From positions 84,737,468-84,801,467 of the forward strand of contig CM053033.1 of the NCBI GenBank assembly GCA_028564925.1: a stretch of DNA of 64,000 nucleotides, given 5' to 3'. The notes below the pieces were generated by a model, which saw only the letters and a program-made list of their open reading frames with translations, made no database searches and had not been told where the DNA came from. Positions within the stretch are counted from its first letter, which is position 1; each line of letters starts with the position of its first letter. The DNA is from Lithobates sylvaticus. Taxonomy: Eukaryota > Chordata > Amphibia > Anura > Ranidae. Below, piece after piece: positions 11,501-23,102 of the stretch. The translations under genes and the position numbers were made by a program.

Positions 11501-12003
11501 TTTATCTTAAAGAGAAATGCACGGCGTTCCCAAAAATACTGGGGTTTATGGCATCTTATTTATTGTAATATACTTTGTACGTTCAAGATTTTTTTATGAA
11601 AGAATACAATAATAATGTAATGTATTTATATGTATTGTTACAGCAGGTCCTGATGAAGCGAGGTTCCCTGTAAAACGTGTCAACCTTATAGTTTGATCTC
11701 AAGACCACGCATACAGTAAACCTTGGATGGCTAATTTGTATATTTGGTTTTAAAATAATCTTTTAATGGATATGTCCAAAATAAAGTGTTAATATTTTAG
11801 ATTTGCATCATTTGTGTTTATATTATACGCTGGATGGTAAAATTAAAGTTCCAGTTTTGATGCACCCCTACAGATAAAAACTCAACAGATGTTCTAACCT
11901 TTCTTTGCTCTGCCCAAAATATAAAAAAACTTTTTTCCTGGGGTTTAAAGTTTTGTTTCATGTGAACATAGCCTTTAACTCTACATCAAGATGCAAATAT
12001 TAA

Positions 12004-12560
12004 AGCGTAACTCCACTTTTGTTGAGAAAAAAATCCCCCCAGGGTGATCTATGTACATTGCAAGGATTTTAACAAACTTTGTTGCAGATGCCTACCTTTT
12101 GTTATTCTGAAGAAATCCATGTGTGTTTGTCTGTGTCCATGTGGGAAAGTGAGTATAATGGGAGTGGTTTCATAATTATCAGTCAGCTGTGGCAGCTGCA
12201 GAGCACTAATGAGAAAAGTGGCAGAGCCTGCATCCCTTTAGACGTGTTCATATTGGGTGTATCTCACCAAAAATTACATTTTTGTTGCAGGGGGTGCCTG
12301 AAATCTGATTTGTATCTTAGTGCAGACTTCTGGAAAAATCAGTGAGCCAAATCACACAAGCAGGAAATTATGCTTCTGGGGAGTGGTCAGTACACATTCT
12401 GTGTACAGAACACCTCCAGGCAGCCATATTGCATTGCATTTTCAGAAAATTTTAATTTTTAATAACATTCAATTACAATACGATTTGTATCACAATTTGT
12501 TACACGCTATTGTTTTTTCTTTATTTGCTATTTTTTTCCCCACGAAAGTGGAGTTGCCCT
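12004..12560. mobile_element. piggyBac-like MITE (TTAA) beside a splice donor
   Basis: A 557-bp element between TTAA at 12000-12003 and TTAA at 12561-12564. The ends are inverted: AGCGTAACTCCACTTTTGT and its inverse ACGAAAGTGGAGTTGCCCT. TTAA duplication is the piggyBac signature. Its end lies 11 nt from the CACNA1B exon 12572-12761. A related copy is at 43586-44987. Confidence 0.82.
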
Positions 12561-12571
12561 TTAAGCTTTAC

Positions 12572-12761
12572 CTGGGTCGTCATTCTGCGGAGACCTGTCC
12601 ATGGACTTTTGTTTTCTCTCTTTGCGCCGGTGACATCTGTGGTGGTGCTGATGGCCGCGGTCATGCTGCACCCTATCTAGGGAATATTCGTACAGCTGGG
12701 GCCGCTGCGGGGGAGTCAGCGTGGACACAGAGCGTTTCATCGGGCTTGTATCAGTTATAGG
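12572..12761 (-). CDS. CACNA1B: CACNA1B exon: PMKRS / His-rich tail segment
   Basis: A 190-nt exon (63 codons + 1 base) with acceptor attgcag and donor gtaaagc. It begins PITDTSPMKRSVSTL, as in mammalian PVTDASPMKRSISTL, and later has HQHHHRCHRRKERKQKS, the His-rich then Arg/Lys-rich run of Cav2.2. A MITE begins only 11 nt after the exon, right behind the donor. Confidence 0.95.
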
Positions 12762-13655
12762 CTGCAATGACAATTCACAAACACTCAATACACTCAAAGA
12801 AAGAGGACACTGTTACTTATTACATTTGTGTTATTTTATAATTCTATTGGTCATATTTCTATAACCATATTAAGAGACCAACATATTTTACAGAGTTTGG
12901 AGTAATATTTTTGTGAATTTATGAAGATCCACATTTTAACTATATGACAGCCTAATTAATTTGGTATAAAGCTAAGGATATTGAGAAATGCAAGCCTGAG
13001 GATTGGGGGCTCCCTGAACATACACAGGAGGCACCTTGTGTTACCTATTTTTCAGGACTGTTCCATTTTTCTGTCTAGAAAGTTCATGCTAAAGTAAAAC
13101 TGCTTAAGAATTGAATGCTAAACCAGCTTCCATTCCATGCTAGGCATCTTCCAGTGCCTATCTTTACAATTACCATCTGTTTCCAGCACTGTGATACCCA
13201 GCTATAGTGCAGAAATGTTGGTGAGAATTACTCATAATACTCAATCTATATGGTAGACCCTGTGCGCCTCATGTCACATTGCTAGGGTCCGATGATTGGC
13301 CAGGACAGAGGCTGTATCATATGTTCCCAATCCCCAGAAGTACCGGGATAATTACTGGGCAGCATCAGAGGCAGTCAGTCATAAACACTGGCTGGTTTGG
13401 ATTCCTTGAATAGAAATGTCTGAAGGCTTTTCATTCAAAATCTTTGCAAAGCAGAGTACAGCCTTAGTACATTCTAAAATGTACATTTGGGACTGTAGCA
13501 ATACAGTAAATCCCGACATGGATATGAATGCACTTCTGCCTTCTAGTGGGTAAAACCGGTATAGCAAGTACTTACTGATGTTGAAAGAGGCCCTTAAAAA
13601 TTGAAAGAAAATTTTGGTTAAAAGGAAACCTGTCTGGGAACCCATAACAGTTGAA
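12762..13655. other. CACNA1B intron, nothing recognised
   Basis: AT-rich sequence with no recognised repeat ends or exons. Confidence 0.4.
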
Positions 13656-13900
13656 GCTCACATTCAGGCTGAGTTCCCACTAGAACGCGCAGCAGCTCAT
13701 AGCAGGAGTCTGGTGCATCTCCATTCACCGTTTCAGGTCTGAATTTTGGGCTGAATCTGAAACGGACCAAAAGATGCACAGGGCTCCTGTGAAATTCACA
13801 CCAGAGCTGCTGCAGGGATGTGTGAACCATCTCCATGAAGAGCCGGTCACACTCTCCTGCTATGTGAATTGGATGTGGGAAAACCCACATCCAATTCGCA
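13656..13900. repeat. MITE remnant with hairpin
   Basis: It starts aggctgagttcccacta, like the ends of the MITE at 42342-42736. It finishes in a perfect 14-bp hairpin with AAAA loop at 13866-13897 (gaattggatgtggg and its inverse). Confidence 0.5.
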
Positions 13901-14692
13901 AAAGCCTCAAGTGCTTGAAGCTACTAGAGCAGATTTCCAGAAACCTTTCTAGTGATCAGATATGACTCTACCCTGGAACTGGGATCACTTCCTCAAGTCA
14001 GCAGTCACCAGCCCTGGGTGAGACCTTCAGCTGTGCAAATAAACAGAAACCTCATCTTTTCGTTGGGTCTGCACTGGGCTCCTAAAACAGCCCATAGCTA
14101 ATTATTCCAATATTAAAAGTAGGTGATGAATAAAATTGATTTAATTATCTCTTAAGTAAAATCAATCATCAGGAATTTTATCTGTTAAATTCTATAATCT
14201 TTACCGTAACAGCGTGTTTTGTTGTTTTTGGCATCTCTGACCTCAAGTCCTCCCCTTCTGCTGAGATGATGAGACCAATACCTAAGCCACCGTGGGATAT
14301 TTATTTAATAGTATGGTAATACTTTTAATAAGAGGAAAGAAAGGTATCTTCCATCTTCTGCTACAGTGCCTTGAAAAAGTATTCATACCCCTTGAAATTT
14401 TACACATTTTGTTATGTTACAAACAAAAACTTAAATGTATTTTATTGGGATTTTATGTGAGAGACAAACACAAAGTGGCATATAATTGTGAAGTGGAAGG
14501 AAAATGATAAATGTTTTTCAAAATTGTTTACATATAAATATCTGAAAAGTGTGGTGTGCATTTGTATTCAGCCCCCTTTACTTGATACCCCTAACTAAAA
14601 TCTTGTGGAAGCAATTGGCTTCAGAAGTCACCTAATTAGTAATTAGTCCACCTGTTTGTAATTTAATCTCAGTATTAATACAGCAGTTCTGG

Positions 14693-15557
14693 GGCGTGGC
14701 CTGGACATGAGCGAGTGAGGATGTGTGTTCCTGCAGCTCCTCGCCGATGGACACTTTCAAAGCCTACACCGGGGATCTTTAGCCCCACCGAGCCTCAGCC
14801 GGTATGTCATACCGCTGCCAAGCTCAATCACAGCTGCAGGGCTCCGCTAAGTCCTCTTGCGGCTCCATTAATGCCTTTTTTAATGATGGAGGGTGGCCGC
14901 GGAACGTGCTATCCAAGATGGCGGCCAGCCAAGACAAGGGGAAGAATGCAGCAGCTGCCCGGGCCTCCCTGCAGCCTCTCCTATTGTATCGCCGCATCTC
15001 AGAGATTGTATCTCTTTACTAATCTCTGCATTCTTATCTCCCTCTCAGTACAACTCTGCCCCTCTAACTCATCATCTGCTAACCTCTGTCCCCCAAACCC
15101 CTCATCTACTAACCCCTCCTTCCCATTCAACTCTGCACGCCTCCTCTGCTTACCTCAAACACCCCTCTTTGATTACCTCTACATGTCCCCTATGGTCACC
15201 TGTATGCTGTTTACATCTTCTAGGTTGGCAGCATGCAGAGGAGGGGGTGTAATTTGCATATAAATCAAGGCAGTCTGCCTCATTTACATAACAATGCCCG
15301 CGCAATTTACATGTGAATGACGATCCTGTGGGAGTTAATTAAAGAAAAATACCTTTTGTTTCCCTCCCTCTAGCAGCTGAAGGCAGGGGAGAAACAGGAC
15401 TTAGCTGGGGCAGAGAGATGCATAGGGCATCATTCTGCTGCCGAAACGATCCCCCTATCAGCGGCTCTGCTGGTCAGTATTTGCTCCATAAGATGCACAG
15501 ACATTTCCCCTTGTTTTTTGGGGGGAAAAGTGCATCTTATGGAGTGAAAAATACAGT
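14693..15557. other. Unidentified insertion inside the Tc1-like element
   Basis: Both Tc1 arms stop matching here. The segment has open frames at 14715-15263 without known domains, a C/T-rich central part, and a short hairpin (ccataagatgcac with its inverse) around 15488-15542. It may be a retroelement leader or a second transposon. Confidence 0.4.
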
Positions 15558-15770
15558 AGGTGACTTCTGAAGGCAATTGATTCCACTAGATTTTAGTTAG
15601 GGGTATCAGAGTAAAGGGGTCTGAATACAAATGCACACTACACTTTTCAGAAATGTATTTGTAAAAAATTATGAAAACCATTTATCATTTTCCTTCCACT
15701 TGACAATTATGTGCCACTTTGTGTTGGTCTATCATATAAAATCCCAATAAAATACATTTACCGTATATAC

Positions 15771-16196
15771 TCGAGTATAGGTCGACCCGAATATAAGCCC
15801 CTAATTTACCACAAAAAAACTGGAAAAACGTATTGACCCGAGTATAAGCCGAGGGTGAGAAATGCAGCAGCTACTGTAAGTGGAAAAGAGGATACTCCTT
15901 GTCTGTGATAGGCGGAACACTCAATTTCCCAGCAGTCAGTGTTCCGCCTATCACGGACATCCGCTCATCCTCATACCACGGACGAGGATGAGAGGATGTC
16001 CGTGATAGGCGGAACACTGACTGCTGGGAAATTGAGTGTTCCGCCCATCACAGACAAGGAGGCACAGGTCTGCATGACACACTGATCAGGTAGGCAGATG
16101 GCGGCGACTCGAGTATAAGCCGAGGGGGGTACTTTCAGCCCAAAAAAAAGGGCTGAAAATCTCGGCTTATACTCAAGTATACACGGTAGGTTTTTG
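15771..16196. mobile_element. MITE with CCGTATATACTCGAGTATA ends, copy 1
   Basis: A 426-bp element with ends CCGTATATACTCGAGTATA and ACTCAAGTATACACGG, flanked by TA on both sides, so a Tc1/mariner-like target is likely. It carries a near-perfect 147-bp palindrome at about 15906-16052. Other copies: 26184-26587, 56871-57577 and 63892 to the window end. Confidence 0.8.
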
Positions 16197-16256
16197 ATTG
16201 TAACGTGACAAAATGTGGAAAATTTCAAGGGGTATGAATACTTTTTCAAGGTACTG

Positions 16257-17192
16257 TACCTCTTATGACTTTAGAGTGTACATGTGGCATAAAAGTTAGT
16301 AATCCATCACCCACATGTAATAGTAGGCACCTCTTTTTTCCGTGAGCAGCTCTGGTGTCCTTAAACTTTGCTCTAAATTGCAAATAATGATCATCAATCT
16401 GTGCCCCAACTAAAAGCCAAGGAGGCCATCCACCATAGTGCTGAATCAAGCGGCATGAGATATGAGTGGCAGGGCTAGGGACCAATGACCAACTGTACAT
16501 GAAGTCAAGATTTTACATATATGAGCATTCAGGGTTTAAGTGTTCACATAGAGGTCTTAGAGAAAGCTAGAAATCTGTGCACACACTTGAAGGTGCTTGC
16601 CATTATACAGATTGTGAATGACAGTTTTCTACCTTTAATTACCTTTAATACCAGTAGAGGTGTGAGCAGGACTGGGGAGGATTATTTGACTTCATGCTGA
16701 AGAGATATCACTGGGAATATACAGGCAAACGGGGCACCTGCCCAGGGCCCAATCTTTGTTGGGGGGCCCAAAGCATTGAGCCCGTGCTACCCACAAATTG
16801 GGGCCCGATAACAGCTTTGCAGAGCGCACAGAGGACACTGGAGACTGTATTCCCAAGCTAGCCAGCAGAGGGGGCAGGGCCGGGAGCTCCACTGACGCTC
16901 TGCCCCCACCCAATGCAGCCTGTATGCTCGGAACAGAGCGGCTGTAGTGAGAGCAGTGATCGGAATGGGAGCGTCAGTGGAACTCCCAGCTCCGGCCCTC
17001 TATACTGGCTGGGGAATACAGAGGTCCAGGGGCGGGGCCAGGAGCTCCACTGATGCTCCAACCCAGGGGGGAGCAGTTGTAGTGTGAGCAGAGAGTGGAA
17101 GCCCCGCCCCCGGACCTCTGGCTGTATGCAGTTTGCTCAGATGGCCAGGTATGTCCTTACACCCATAAAAAATCTGACTGCTGAAACTCTAA
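16257..17192. other. CACNA1B intron with a GC-rich repeat-like block
   Basis: 16257-16710 shows nothing. 16715-17110 is GC-rich (ggggcacctgcccagggccc) and contains two similar blocks around ggagctccactga; it looks like an old interspersed repeat but I cannot name it. Confidence 0.4.
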
Positions 17193-17870
17193 TGTGGCGT
17201 ACATACCGCCGGACAAACCGCCGGACTTTCCAGAGGAGGTCCGCCGGACTTTCCGAGCGTGTGGACTTGCCCACACACACCCGGACTTTTCCGGCGGACA
17301 ATCCGCGGGACTTTTGGAAATGAACGGACTTGCCGACACACGATCGGAAAGTCTGTTCATTTAGAACGTAACTGCAGGTAGACGGGACTAGCGAAGGCAG
17401 CAAATGCCGCCGCGCTAGCCCCGTCACCTGGCATGGATTTAAAGGGGAATCCATACACCGAAAAAACGGCGTGGGGGTCCCCCCCCAAATCCATCTCAGA
17501 CCCTTATCCGAGCACGCAGCCCGGCCGGCCAGGAAAGGGGTGGGGACGAGCGAGCGCCCCCCCCACCTGAGCCGTACCAGGCCATGTGCCCTCAACATGG
17601 GGGGTGCCCTGGGGAAAGGGGGGCTGTGCGGCCCCCCCACCCCAAAGCACCTTGTCCCCATGTTGATGAGGACAAGGGCCTCTTCCCAACAACCCTGGCC
17701 GTTGGTTGTCGGGTTCTGCGGGCGGGGGGGGCTTATCGGAATCCGGGAGCCCCCTTTAATAAGGGGGCCCCCCTCCCTATGTGAATGAGTATGGGGTACG
17801 ATGTACCCCTACCCATTCACCTAAGGTGTAAAAGTGTAAATAAAAAAAACACAACATTTTTTTAAAATAT

Positions 17871-17876
17871 TTTATT
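17871..17876 (-). terminator. Poly(A) signal in foldback core, copy 1
   Basis: On the minus strand AATAAA sits in gtgcaataaaatatttt. It overlaps the stop codon of a 104-codon open frame. The same signal is in copy 3 at 30304-30309 (+). Confidence 0.45.
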
Positions 17877-18157
17877 GCACTGCTCCAGGGGTCTTCTTTC
17901 GTCTTGGGGGGTCTTCTCGCCGGACTCCTCCGCTCTCTTCTGCTCTTTTACCTAGCTCTTTCACGAGTGGAGGAGCCCGGCTTTCTTCTTCGTAGTCGCC
18001 GCCGTCTGGGGGTCTCGTTCCGCCTTCGGGGGTCTTCCGGGGTCTCTTCTGTTCTTGCCGCTGTCGCCGCCTTCTGCGCCGCCTTCTTCTTCTTCTTCTT
18101 CCGATGTTGACTCGTAGCTCTCTCTGGCCGGAATGGCAGAGACGCGCGGTGTTGTAA

Positions 18158-18229
18158 CTTATATACGGACAAGGGGGCGGGGTCACATGATCATGTCACA
18201 TGGTGACCCCGCCCCCATATGATGTCACA
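18158..18229 (-). promoter_or_regulatory. Promoter-like core of foldback element, copy 1
   Basis: On the minus strand, TGTGACATCA (18220-18229) is followed by GC boxes in inverted pair (around 18171-18216) and GTATATAAG (18158-18166). The same order occurs in copy 2: 29546-29555, about 29531-29542 and CTATATAAG at 29484-29492. Inference only. Confidence 0.4.
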
Positions 18230-18796
18230 GTCCCAGCATCCCCCTTTCCCCAGGGCACCCCCCATGTTGAGGGCACCCGGCCCGGTACGGCTCAGGAGGG
18301 GGGGGGGGCGCTCGCTCGTCCCCACCCCATTCCTGGGCGACCAGGCTGCATGCTCGGATAAGAGTCTGAGATGGATTTGGGGGGGACCCCCACGCTGTTT
18401 TTTCGGCGTAGGGATTCCCTTTAAATCCATGCCAGGTGACGGGGCTAGCGCGGCGGCATTCACTGCCTTCGCTAGTCCCGTCTACCTGAAGTCACGTTCT
18501 AAATGAACAGACTTTCCGATCTTGTGTCGGCAAGTCCGTTCATTTCCAAAAGTCCCGCAGACTAGCACACAGACCGCAGGATTGTCTGCCGGACTCGCAA
18601 ATCCAGCAGACAATTTTAAGTCTGAACTTAAAACTAAGTCCGCCGGACTTTTGGCAGGAAAAAGTCCGCCGGCGCCCACACACGGGCGGATTGTCCGGCG
18701 GACTACACTCCGGCGGACAATCCCGCGGGAAAGTCCCGTTGTGTGTACGCCGCATAAGCTGTGTTATTCAACAGTAAAGCTCTGCATTGCTGAAAC

Positions 18797-19010
18797 TTCT
18801 CTGACCATCTCCTGTATAATGTCCACAGTCTCTGATTGTCACCTGTAGTATGTCTGCAGTCTCTGATTGTCACCTGTAGCATGTCCGCACAGTCTCTGAT
18901 TGTCACCTGTAGTATGTTCGCAGTCTCTGATTGTCTCCTGTAGCGTGTCTGCAGTCTCTGATGCTCTCCTGTAGTATATTTGCAGTCTCTGACCCTTTCC
19001 TGTAGTATGT
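18797..19010. repeat. Tandem repeat, about 31-bp unit, 7 copies
   Basis: The unit is tctctgattgtcacctgtag followed by tatgtctgcag, with lengths of 26-33 bp per copy and substitutions between copies. Confidence 0.9.
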
Positions 19011-19062
19011 GTATTAATGTGCAACTTTACTTGCTCAATTATTTGGAATTGCTCCAGTGCTC

Positions 19063-19304
19063 AGTGAGTGGTAATGATGTGCATTAACCTGTAGCACCCA
19101 ATCAGTGTACAGTAGTAATCTGCTGTAATCTCTAGCAACCAATCAGTGAGTGGTAATGATGTGCTGTAACCCCTAGCAACCAATAAGTAAGCGCTAATAA
19201 TGTGCAGTAACCTCTAGCAATCAGTCAGCAAGCAGAAATGTGTTGTAACCTTTAGCAACCAGCCAGTGAGCGGTAAGGAAAGGCTGTAACCTCTGGCAAC
19301 CAAT
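19063..19304. repeat. Tandem repeat, about 40-bp unit, 6 copies
   Basis: The unit is agtgagtggtaatgatgtgc then tgtaacctctagcaaccaatc. Copies are diverged but clearly in register. Confidence 0.85.
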
Positions 19305-21263
19305 TTCAATCGCTGTGTGATCTGCTGCAGTAAACTGATTTTGAGTCAACCTGCTATTTTCTGTATGTCTCAGAATTGAGGGGGGGGGGGGGGGGGAGAA
19401 AAACAATATGAAAGACTGCCCTGGGAATATATCACAGAGACCTGGCTAAGATTCTGCATCGAGATCTGAAGGTGTTTAGCTACGCCTTTATTCTTACTTT
19501 GCTCCAGCTTTTCTAGGTGAGCCCAATTATCTCTAAGAATCCTCTTCGGTGTCACGCTGATCTTGGAAAGCTTTGTCTGTCAACAAGATATCTCTGTGTT
19601 TTCATAGTTTAGACTCCTAGTAAATTCCCTTCTTGTTTTACTGCATTGTATCCTACAGACCCGTAGAAAGAATACTATAGAAAAGGATACAAAGAAAGAC
19701 TTTTTGGGAGACCATGATCACCTATAGTCTGCGATGACGCCCATGTAATCCAGGATATAGTACTCATTCATTGATTATTTGTATTTGGGGGCTAATGTGA
19801 AATGTAAAGAGCATGAAGAATTCTTGAGATGCTTTTGAACATGGCTTATCTCTATGTACACATTAAAAAGCCGCTGTTAAACAGGACCTGTAGTGCTAAA
19901 ATAACGGATGTCTATTCTCACTTTCAGCCTGTCTGATATTAAGAAAAGTTAAAGCATGTAACCTTGCCCTGTAAAGTCAGTTTTACGTGATTTTGGTACC
20001 CAGTAATGTGACCAATACCATGGAACTGCTCACATAGTCTCCACTGAAGTTTAGGTTGAGCCAGGCAGGAAGTTTACTGATATCAATCCTTCACTAGTAG
20101 AGGTCAAGTGTGAAGTGTTTTCTTCTGATTGCTTCATCCTTCTTTCTGTCTTCTTATAAGACCAGTGCTGGTTAACACCTAACTCACCCACAGCCCCATT
20201 CATTTTAAATCACATTTTAAAAACATAACTGAAATAACTACAAGGCAACTGCTAACTTTTATCGAACTTACTCTTTTTCAGAACCAGGACTCTTTCACAA
20301 CACCGTAGCAAAGGCTATATTCTGCTCTGAGTTTTCACATGCAGCAAAGGTCTAATTCGTTATAATCAGCCTCATTGTTTTAGGTAACAAAAAAAAGTTC
20401 ACATTGGGTTTTTGCTATAAATCCATGGGTATTAATCACTAGTTTGATTTATCTGTGACAAAAAATTGACAGACATTGACATGGCTGGCAGAACTGAATG
20501 GAAGACTCTGGTTAATGCACATGGGTTTGAGCTACGGTCAGAGCACTACACACACGTGAGATGTGAAATAATAAGTCTACATACGGGTAAGTAACCGTTC
20601 CTGGGGGAGGAAGCGCGGCTTCGTGGCTGATGAAAGACAAACAGGTGGTGAAGCGGTTCAAACGGCACCAACGGAGACCAGCGGCAGACAGCATGGAGGA
20701 GGGAGTATCGGAGGGAAGGGGGATAGGAAAGGCCAAGGGGTGACAGGAAGAAGGAGGAAGTTGGAGAAATAAATTAAGGGAGGGCACAGAAAACAGAGGA
20801 CAGAACCACAAAAGCAACACAAACACAAGTGAAAGTGAAAGTTAGAGCGGAGTTGGACATAGGTGAGGTGACAATGGGATGACAACGAGGGCAGGAAAGG
20901 AGAGTGGTACAAAAAGGAAAAGAGACAAGTCAGCAACAGTTACATAAGATGAGATACATGCACCAGAATACAGTTAAAAACTGGACCATCTTAATGTTAT
21001 AATGGGTAACACCATTTTCACAGACCTGTATGGGAGAATGTTAAAAGCCTAGGATGGTGGTGTACATGTTAACTATACAACACCATGCCAGGCATCCTGT
21101 GGCAGGTCAAGAAGATAAACTATCCAGTCTGAGAGGAACAGACACAGGACTTCTTAAAGAAACAGTAAAGACAGCTGCTTTCTGGGTTGAGCTACTATCC
21201 TGAGGAAAGCAACCTATCTTACTATCCTGGGACAAATGACAGTTTCAGACAATGATAGGGGAC
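19305..21263. other. CACNA1B intron, simple sequence only
   Basis: A G-run lies at about 19381-19397. A purine-rich plus strand runs from about 20680 to 20930. Nothing else was recognised. Confidence 0.4.
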
Positions 21264-21396
21264 GATTTACTAAAACTGGAGAGTGCAAACTCTGGTGCAA
21301 CTCTGTAAAGAAACCAAAGCTTAATTGAAGTTAGAAAATGGATTGGCTACCATACACAGTTACACCAGTTGTTTCACTCTCCAGCTTTAGTAAATC
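21264..21396. mobile_element. Short MITE with GATTTACTAAAACTGGAGAG ends
   Basis: A 133-bp element whose ends GATTTACTAAAACTGGAGAG and CTCTCCAGCTTTAGTAAATC are inverted. It is non-coding. Confidence 0.75.
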
Positions 21397-21809
21397 AAGC
21401 CAACAGTATTTTCTGTCAATTCTCTAGGGACCAATGACATCACTTTCAGTGAACTATGAAGTAGGTGGACATTTTGTGGCTAGTATGTATGATACTACAG
21501 TCTCCAGAACCCAAAAGACATAATTTCATAAGCAGTATTAAGAATTAAATTTGGTGACAGCACAATCTATCCATTTTCTAAGGGACAACGGCATTACTTC
21601 CTGAGAAGTATTAAGAAGTCTCCAGTGTTGGACATGCAGTGTTGGTGACACTGCGGTCCATCCATTCCCTAGGGTAGGTAAAATAACTTCAGTGAAGCAC
21701 TAAATAGAAATGTAAAAGATATAGGTGTCACTCAGGTTAGGAGGTACAGTCCAAAGCCAACCTCGGTGAGTGCTGGTTAAGATGGGAGCCGTACCGGCTC
21801 CGAGCTTCA

Positions 21810-22195
21810 GCAAGGCAGAAAACGTGTCCGTGAGTCGCACATCACAAAGCAGACCCATGTTAAAGAATGAATGGCAGCCTCAGCCTGGGCTCTGGCCAGG
21901 CCACCCCCCCCCCAATGTGTTTCACTCCGTCCCCCAGAGCTTAATTAATGGGGGTGGGAGTTATGAGCAAGAGGAGGGGGGTTTAAGTGTATCATTGGCT
22001 GTCATGTGTCAGCTGATGTTGCACTTAAAAAATCCCCTCTCTAGTGCAGAATTCCCATCCCCATAATTAAGCTCCGGGGGCAGAGAAAAATGCATTGGTG
22101 ACATAACCTGGCCAGAGCACAGGCTGAGGCTGCCACTCATTCTTTCACATGGGTCTGCTTTGTGATGTGCGGCCCACTGGTGCATTTTCTGCCTT
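21810..22195. repeat. Palindromic element, arms about 140 bp
   Basis: Left arm gcaaggcagaaaa, acatcacaaagcagaccca and gaatggcagcctcagcc are mirrored on the right as ggctgaggctgccact, tgggtctgctttgtgatgt and ttttctgcctt. It looks like a foldback MITE; target duplication unclear. Confidence 0.7.
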
Positions 22196-22988
22196 ACTAA
22201 TTAGAAATGTTCAGGTTGAGAACCGTGTTGGTGAAAATGTAGTCTATGCTTTCTTAAGGGTCAGTGACATACCTTCATAAGAGTAGTGAAGAAGCATTTT
22301 GTGGTATAGACCAATGTTGGTGACAAAACAGGCTATCCATTTTCAAGGGACCAAACACCATCTCTTCCTCAGGTGTATGGAAGAACTGGACATGCTTGGT
22401 TTGGGATAGTATTATTATTGATATGGTCCAGTTATCCTCCAAAAACTTAAAACATAATTTCTTGAGGAATACAGAGATGGACATGGACTATGGACCAGTA
22501 TTGGCGATAATGCAGTCTGTGCATTCTATGGGACCTGTGACATCACTTCATGAGGAACCTGACAGACGCAAACATTTTGGGACCAATTGACAAAACTGAA
22601 GCAAACAAATATGGAGAAAATGTTAAGCAGCTGAACATGACAAACTGATGCCTTGACCTGTTTTTCAAGTGAATAAAAAGGTATATTCTGTTTGGTTCCT
22701 TGCCCAGGTTTCTCTACTCCATTTTTCCTACAAAGCCCCATTTGTGGCCTAGGCTGGTATTTTTCACATTAAAGTCTATTCATTCTCCAAGTAGCAGTGA
22801 CATCACCTTTAGAAGACCAAAGCAGAAGCAGCCATGTTGGAGCTTAAACATAGCTTAGAAATCAGCTACTACGTAATTCACGAATATTGATTCTGTCCAA
22901 ACAATGGTTCCATAGTCTTGGTAGGCAACAGATAGTTTTTTTACATAAAACCTAGTAAAAGCTAAATTATATACAGCCATATACTTAC
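22196..22988. other. CACNA1B intron, nothing recognised
   Basis: There is no repeat end or exon-like segment that I can support. Confidence 0.4.
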
Positions 22989-23102
22989 ATGAGCTTCTGC
23001 AGCCAGGCGCGGCATGGACACTGCTCGCCCTTGTGTCTCCAGTCCGATCGAGTGCTCTCCACCATTGGATAAATTTTGCCCAATTTCTTTCATTTCTACA
23101 GA
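22989..23102 (-). CDS. CACNA1B: CACNA1B exon: tail segment QGRAVSMPRLAAE
   Basis: A symmetric 114-nt exon (38 codons, phase 0-0), so it could be skipped without frame loss. It encodes SVEMKEIGQNLSNGG then LETQGRAVSMPRLAAEAH; the second block matches mammalian ESQGRAASMPRLAAETQ. The acceptor is tttcag and the donor gtaagt, a good consensus. The basic RAVSMPRL core is the conserved part of the exon; the front is poorly conserved. Confidence 0.94.

Larger units (their letters stand above)
9999..11868. mobile_element. 1.9-kb TIR element without transposase
   Basis: The two ends are inverted copies over about 50 bp, beginning GGGGTGCATCAAAACTG and running to the TATAATATAAA motif on both sides. 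No transposase frame is seen inside. It holds a large foldback (about 10480-10910) and a copy of a common frog repeat (about 10958-11500). A 15-bp direct repeat (acagataaaaactca) lies at 9899-9913 and 11870-11884. Confidence 0.7.
14364..16256. mobile_element. Tc1-like foldback element with nested insertions
   Basis: Outer ends are CAGTGCCTTGAAAAAGTATT and its inverse, with TA on each side (14362-14363, 16257-16258). The long inverted arms (about 330 bp) are related to those of the element at 40294. The centre (about 14693-15557) is unrelated GC-richer sequence starting ggggcgtggcctgg, and the right arm is split by a MITE at 15771-16196. No transposase is left. Confidence 0.85.
17193..18754. 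mobile_element. Harbinger-like foldback element, copy 1 (1.56 kb)
   Basis: Ends TGTGGCGTACATACCG and its near-inverse TGTGTGTACGCCGCA are flanked by TAA at 17190-17192 and 18755-18757. The arms are about 450-520 bp, GC-rich, and made of ccggcggac-type motifs. The centre (about 17620-18235) read on the minus strand has a GC box, TATA box, polybasic open frame and AATAAA. No transposase was seen. Copies are at 28810-30011, 30207-31044 and a relic near 55270-55460. Confidence 0.8.

Noticed and set aside
17872-18186. 104-codon polybasic open frame (minus) as a protein gene
   Set aside because: The Arg run comes from a GAA/AAG simple repeat inside a transposon. The start lies upstream of the TATA box and the frame is not kept in copy 2.
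18797-19010. CRISPR-like array
   Set aside because: The units are contiguous without spacers and the genome is vertebrate; this is a minisatellite.
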